From Pantoea rwandensis (GTDB lineage Bacteria > Pseudomonadota > Gammaproteobacteria > Enterobacterales > Enterobacteriaceae), in assembly GCF_000759475.1 (NCBI RefSeq), contig NZ_CP009454.1, forward strand, positions 1,550,001 through 1,614,000: a stretch of 64,000 nucleotides of DNA, written 5' to 3'. The translations under genes were made by a program, and so were the position numbers. Shown piece by piece: positions 62,245 to 64,000 of the stretch (within the stretch, counting starts at the first letter, position 1; the number at the start of each line of letters is the position of its first letter). Below the pieces are notes generated by a model. That model worked only from the letters and a program-made list of their open reading frames with translations. It was not told where the DNA came from and did no database searches.

Positions 62245-63293
62245 CGGGTTCTCGGATCGGTTAACCAGGTGAGGGCATCGGCCACGGCGTTGAGCAGAAT
62301 AAAGCAGCTGCCTATCAGCAGGGTCGAGCCGAGAATCGCTGGTGTATCAGAGGAAAATAGCGCGTTGGTCATATAACGTCCGACACCTGGCCAGGCGAAG
62401 ACCGTTTCCGTTAACACCGAGCCTTCCAGCAGGGTGGCGTAGGAGAGGGCGATGACCGTGATCAGCGTCCCCAGCACGTTGGGGAAGATATGACGCAGCA
62501 GGATGCGAGTCCGCCCTGCGCCTTTGGCGCGCGCCAGAATCACATACTCTTTGCTGCTCTCTTCTAACAGCGCGGCACGCAATAAGCGTGTAATACCGGC
62601 CATCGCTAACAGGCCAAGAATCACCACCGGCAGCCACAGGTGAGCAATCGCATTGCGGAACATCTCCGGGTCGCCTGACAGCCAGCTATCAATCAGCACA
62701 AAGCCGGTTTTCGGCTCCAGCGTGTAGATCCAGATATCATCCAACTGTCCCGGCCCGGCAGACCAGTGCAGCACGGCGTAAAACAGCAGCAGACCGAGCA
62801 GGCCCAGCCAGAATACCGGAACGGAATAGCCGAGCAGCGAGATAAAGCGCGCCACGTTATCGATCACGCTGCCCGGCTTCCACGCGGCCAGCAAGGCTAA
62901 TGTGATGCCAAACACGGCAGCAAAGATCATTGCGCAGGTGGCGAGTTCAATGGTGGCGGGGAAGGTGCGCATCAAATCCGCACTGACGGGCTGATTGGTC
63001 AGATGCGAGAGTCCTAAATTACCCTGCGCCAGATGGCTGATATAACGCCAGAACTGGACTAAGACGGGCTGGTCGAGTCCGAGGTCGTGGCGCACCTGAG
63101 CGTAAGTTGCCTCGCTGGCATGGTCACCGGCGATTTGCTGCACCGGATCAACCGGTGACAGGTGCGACAACATGAAAGTGAACGCTAACAAACCGATCAG
63201 CGTCACCAGCAGCGATAACAGGCTGGTGACCAGACGGCTAAAACGTTGCCAGAGTGGCCGGGCGAACCCGGCCTGTGAAGCAGACACTGCCAT
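62241..63293 (-). CDS. Dipeptide/nickel-type ABC transporter permease (DppB/NikB-like)
   Basis: 350 residues. DppB/OppB features: LTSLLSLLVTLIGLLAFTFMLSHLSPVDPVQQIAG at the first helix, and the EAA loop YVILARAKGAGRTRILLRHIFPNVLGTLI. ATG 63293 overlaps the binding-protein stop as TAATG. Confidence 0.88.
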   Translation of the reverse strand: MAVSASQAGFARPLWQRFSRLVTSLLSLLVTLIGLLAFTFMLSHLSPVDPVQQIAGDHASEATYAQVRHDLGLDQPVLVQFWRYISHLAQGNLGLSHLTNQPVSADLMRTFPATIELATCAMIFAAVFGITLALLAAWKPGSVIDNVARFISLLGYSVPVFWLGLLGLLLFYAVLHWSAGPGQLDDIWIYTLEPKTGFVLIDSWLSGDPEMFRNAIAHLWLPVVILGLLAMAGITRLLRAALLEESSKEYVILARAKGAGRTRILLRHIFPNVLGTLITVIALSYATLLEGSVLTETVFAWPGVGRYMTNALFSSDTPAILGSTLLIGSCFILLNAVADALTWLTDPRTR

Positions 63294-64000
63294 TACTTAG
63301 AAACCTGCGAGTAATACACCATGTCTGGGTTAATCCCCTGTACATAGCCTTTCAGGTTATCGCGCAGCGCAATCAGGTTGCGGGCCTGCAAGCCGATCAC
63401 GTATGGCGAGTTCTTCAGTACTTCACGCTGCATCGCCTGGTACAGTTCAACACGCTTGTTACTGTCCGCTTCGGCGGTGGCGGCCAGCGTCTGTTTGCTC
63501 AGCTCTGGAATATGCCAGTCTGAACGGTAAGCAATGGTTTTACTGCCATCTTCAGGGTTATAAGCAAAGGAGGCGGCGTTGGTATTCGGATCGAAGTAGT
63601 CCGCGCCCCAGGCGTTCAGCGTGGCTTCGTACTGATGCGCTTTCACGCGGGTAGAGACTTCAGAACTCAGACCCGGCTGCACTTCTACCTTCACGCCACC
63701 TTTAGCAAAGCTGCCCTGCAAGGCTTGCGCGATGTCGAGATACGGCGGTTGGTTGCTGGTGGAGAGTTTAAAGCTGACGTTGTTCAGGCCGGCTTTCTTC
63801 AGAATCGCTTTGGCTTTTTCCGGATCGTAGCTGTACGGCGTGTCATTCAACGCGCCGAGGAAACCTTTTGGCAGGAAGGTCTGGTGCACTTCGAACTGGC
63901 CTTTCAGCAGGTCGTTGGCAATACCTTTATAGTCGAACAGGTAACGAGCGGCTTCCCACAGGGCTGGATTCTTCAGCACCGGATTTTCACCCACGTTGAA
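63293..64000 (-). CDS. Family 5 extracellular solute-binding protein, C-terminal part (runs off the window)
   Basis: Partial: the frame stays open to the window end, so about 235 C-terminal residues are seen of a protein usually 500-540. ARYLFDYKGIANDLLKGQFEVHQTFLPKGFLGAL and YSYDPEKAKAILKKAGL are typical of SBP_bac_5 (DppA/OppA/NikA). Late EATLNAWGADYFDPNTNAASFAYN is the usual block with WGADYPDP. The ligand is not deducible. The GTG at 63994 is internal, not a start. Confidence 0.88.
   Translation of the reverse strand, partial: FNVGENPVLKNPALWEAARYLFDYKGIANDLLKGQFEVHQTFLPKGFLGALNDTPYSYDPEKAKAILKKAGLNNVSFKLSTSNQPPYLDIAQALQGSFAKGGVKVEVQPGLSSEVSTRVKAHQYEATLNAWGADYFDPNTNAASFAYNPEDGSKTIAYRSDWHIPELSKQTLAATAEADSNKRVELYQAMQREVLKNSPYVIGLQARNLIALRDNLKGYVQGINPDMVYYSQVSK

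Noticed and set aside
57075..64000. The two adjacent ABC importers as one novel combined system
   Set aside because: They are convergent, belong to different families and each is complete or near-complete by itself; nothing links them but proximity.

Overview
The window is a chromosomal segment of a gamma-proteobacterium of the order Enterobacterales, most likely the Pantoea/Erwinia group (Erwiniaceae). The evidence is the 16S rRNA gene, whose variable region near position 25,550 looks Pantoea-like, and near-identity of most proteins to remembered Escherichia coli K-12 proteins. Genes are dense and almost all are core. I see no prophage, transposase, CRISPR array, toxin system or defence island.

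Layout. 1-8774: end of recA, recX, alaS, csrA, a stable-RNA cluster (tRNA-Ser GCU and four identical tRNA-Arg ACG), yqaB, yqaA, gshA and luxS, with the sRNA gene micA antisense between gshA and luxS. 8794-24998: corB and ypjD leftward, ffh, the rpsP-rimM-trmD-rplS operon, a GNAT gene, aroF-tyrA facing pheL-pheA, raiA, bamD, then rluD-pgeF and clpB. 25038-30754: a complete rRNA operon (16S, tRNA-Ile, tRNA-Ala, 23S, 5S). 30755-31237: a decayed stretch with repeats and a gene remnant. 31238-40388: kgtP, yfiM, pssA, patZ, a YaeF/YiiX-like lipoprotein, tapT, trxC and yfiF. 40400-43802: the emrB/emrA/mprA multidrug efflux operon. 43803-44457: a long intergenic region where E. coli carries ygaZH. 44458-52079: proVWX and nrdHIEF. 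52411-56845: ygaM, ygaC, mmuP-mmuM, an unknown lipoprotein and speG. 57075-64000: two accessory ABC importers, one of the NMT1/taurine-sulfonate type and one of the dipeptide/nickel type that runs off the end.

Functional themes are translation and RNA (alaS, tRNAs, rRNA, rpsP operon, rluD, raiA, tapT, yfiF), aromatic amino-acid synthesis under TyrR and attenuation control, stress and redox (clpB, gshA, trxC, nrdHIEF), osmoprotection (proVWX), and small-molecule transport.

Several regulatory sites can be read directly: a sigma-32 promoter for clpB, a sigma-E promoter for micA, a consensus CRP site for raiA, a TyrR box for aroF, a pheL attenuator, paired NrdR boxes for nrdHIEF, MetJ boxes for mmuPM, and an unassigned GntR-like operator in front of the NMT1-type importer. 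Compared with the E. coli K-12 map as I remember it, the block corB..yfiF lies between luxS and emrB, ygaZH and yfiLRNB are absent, and the rRNA operon beside clpB carries Ile/Ala rather than Glu tRNA. I found no convincing previously undescribed system. The best leads are the orphan importer with its operator, the mprA-proX gap with its palindromes and orphan promoter, and the remnant gene broken by a 35-bp duplication.
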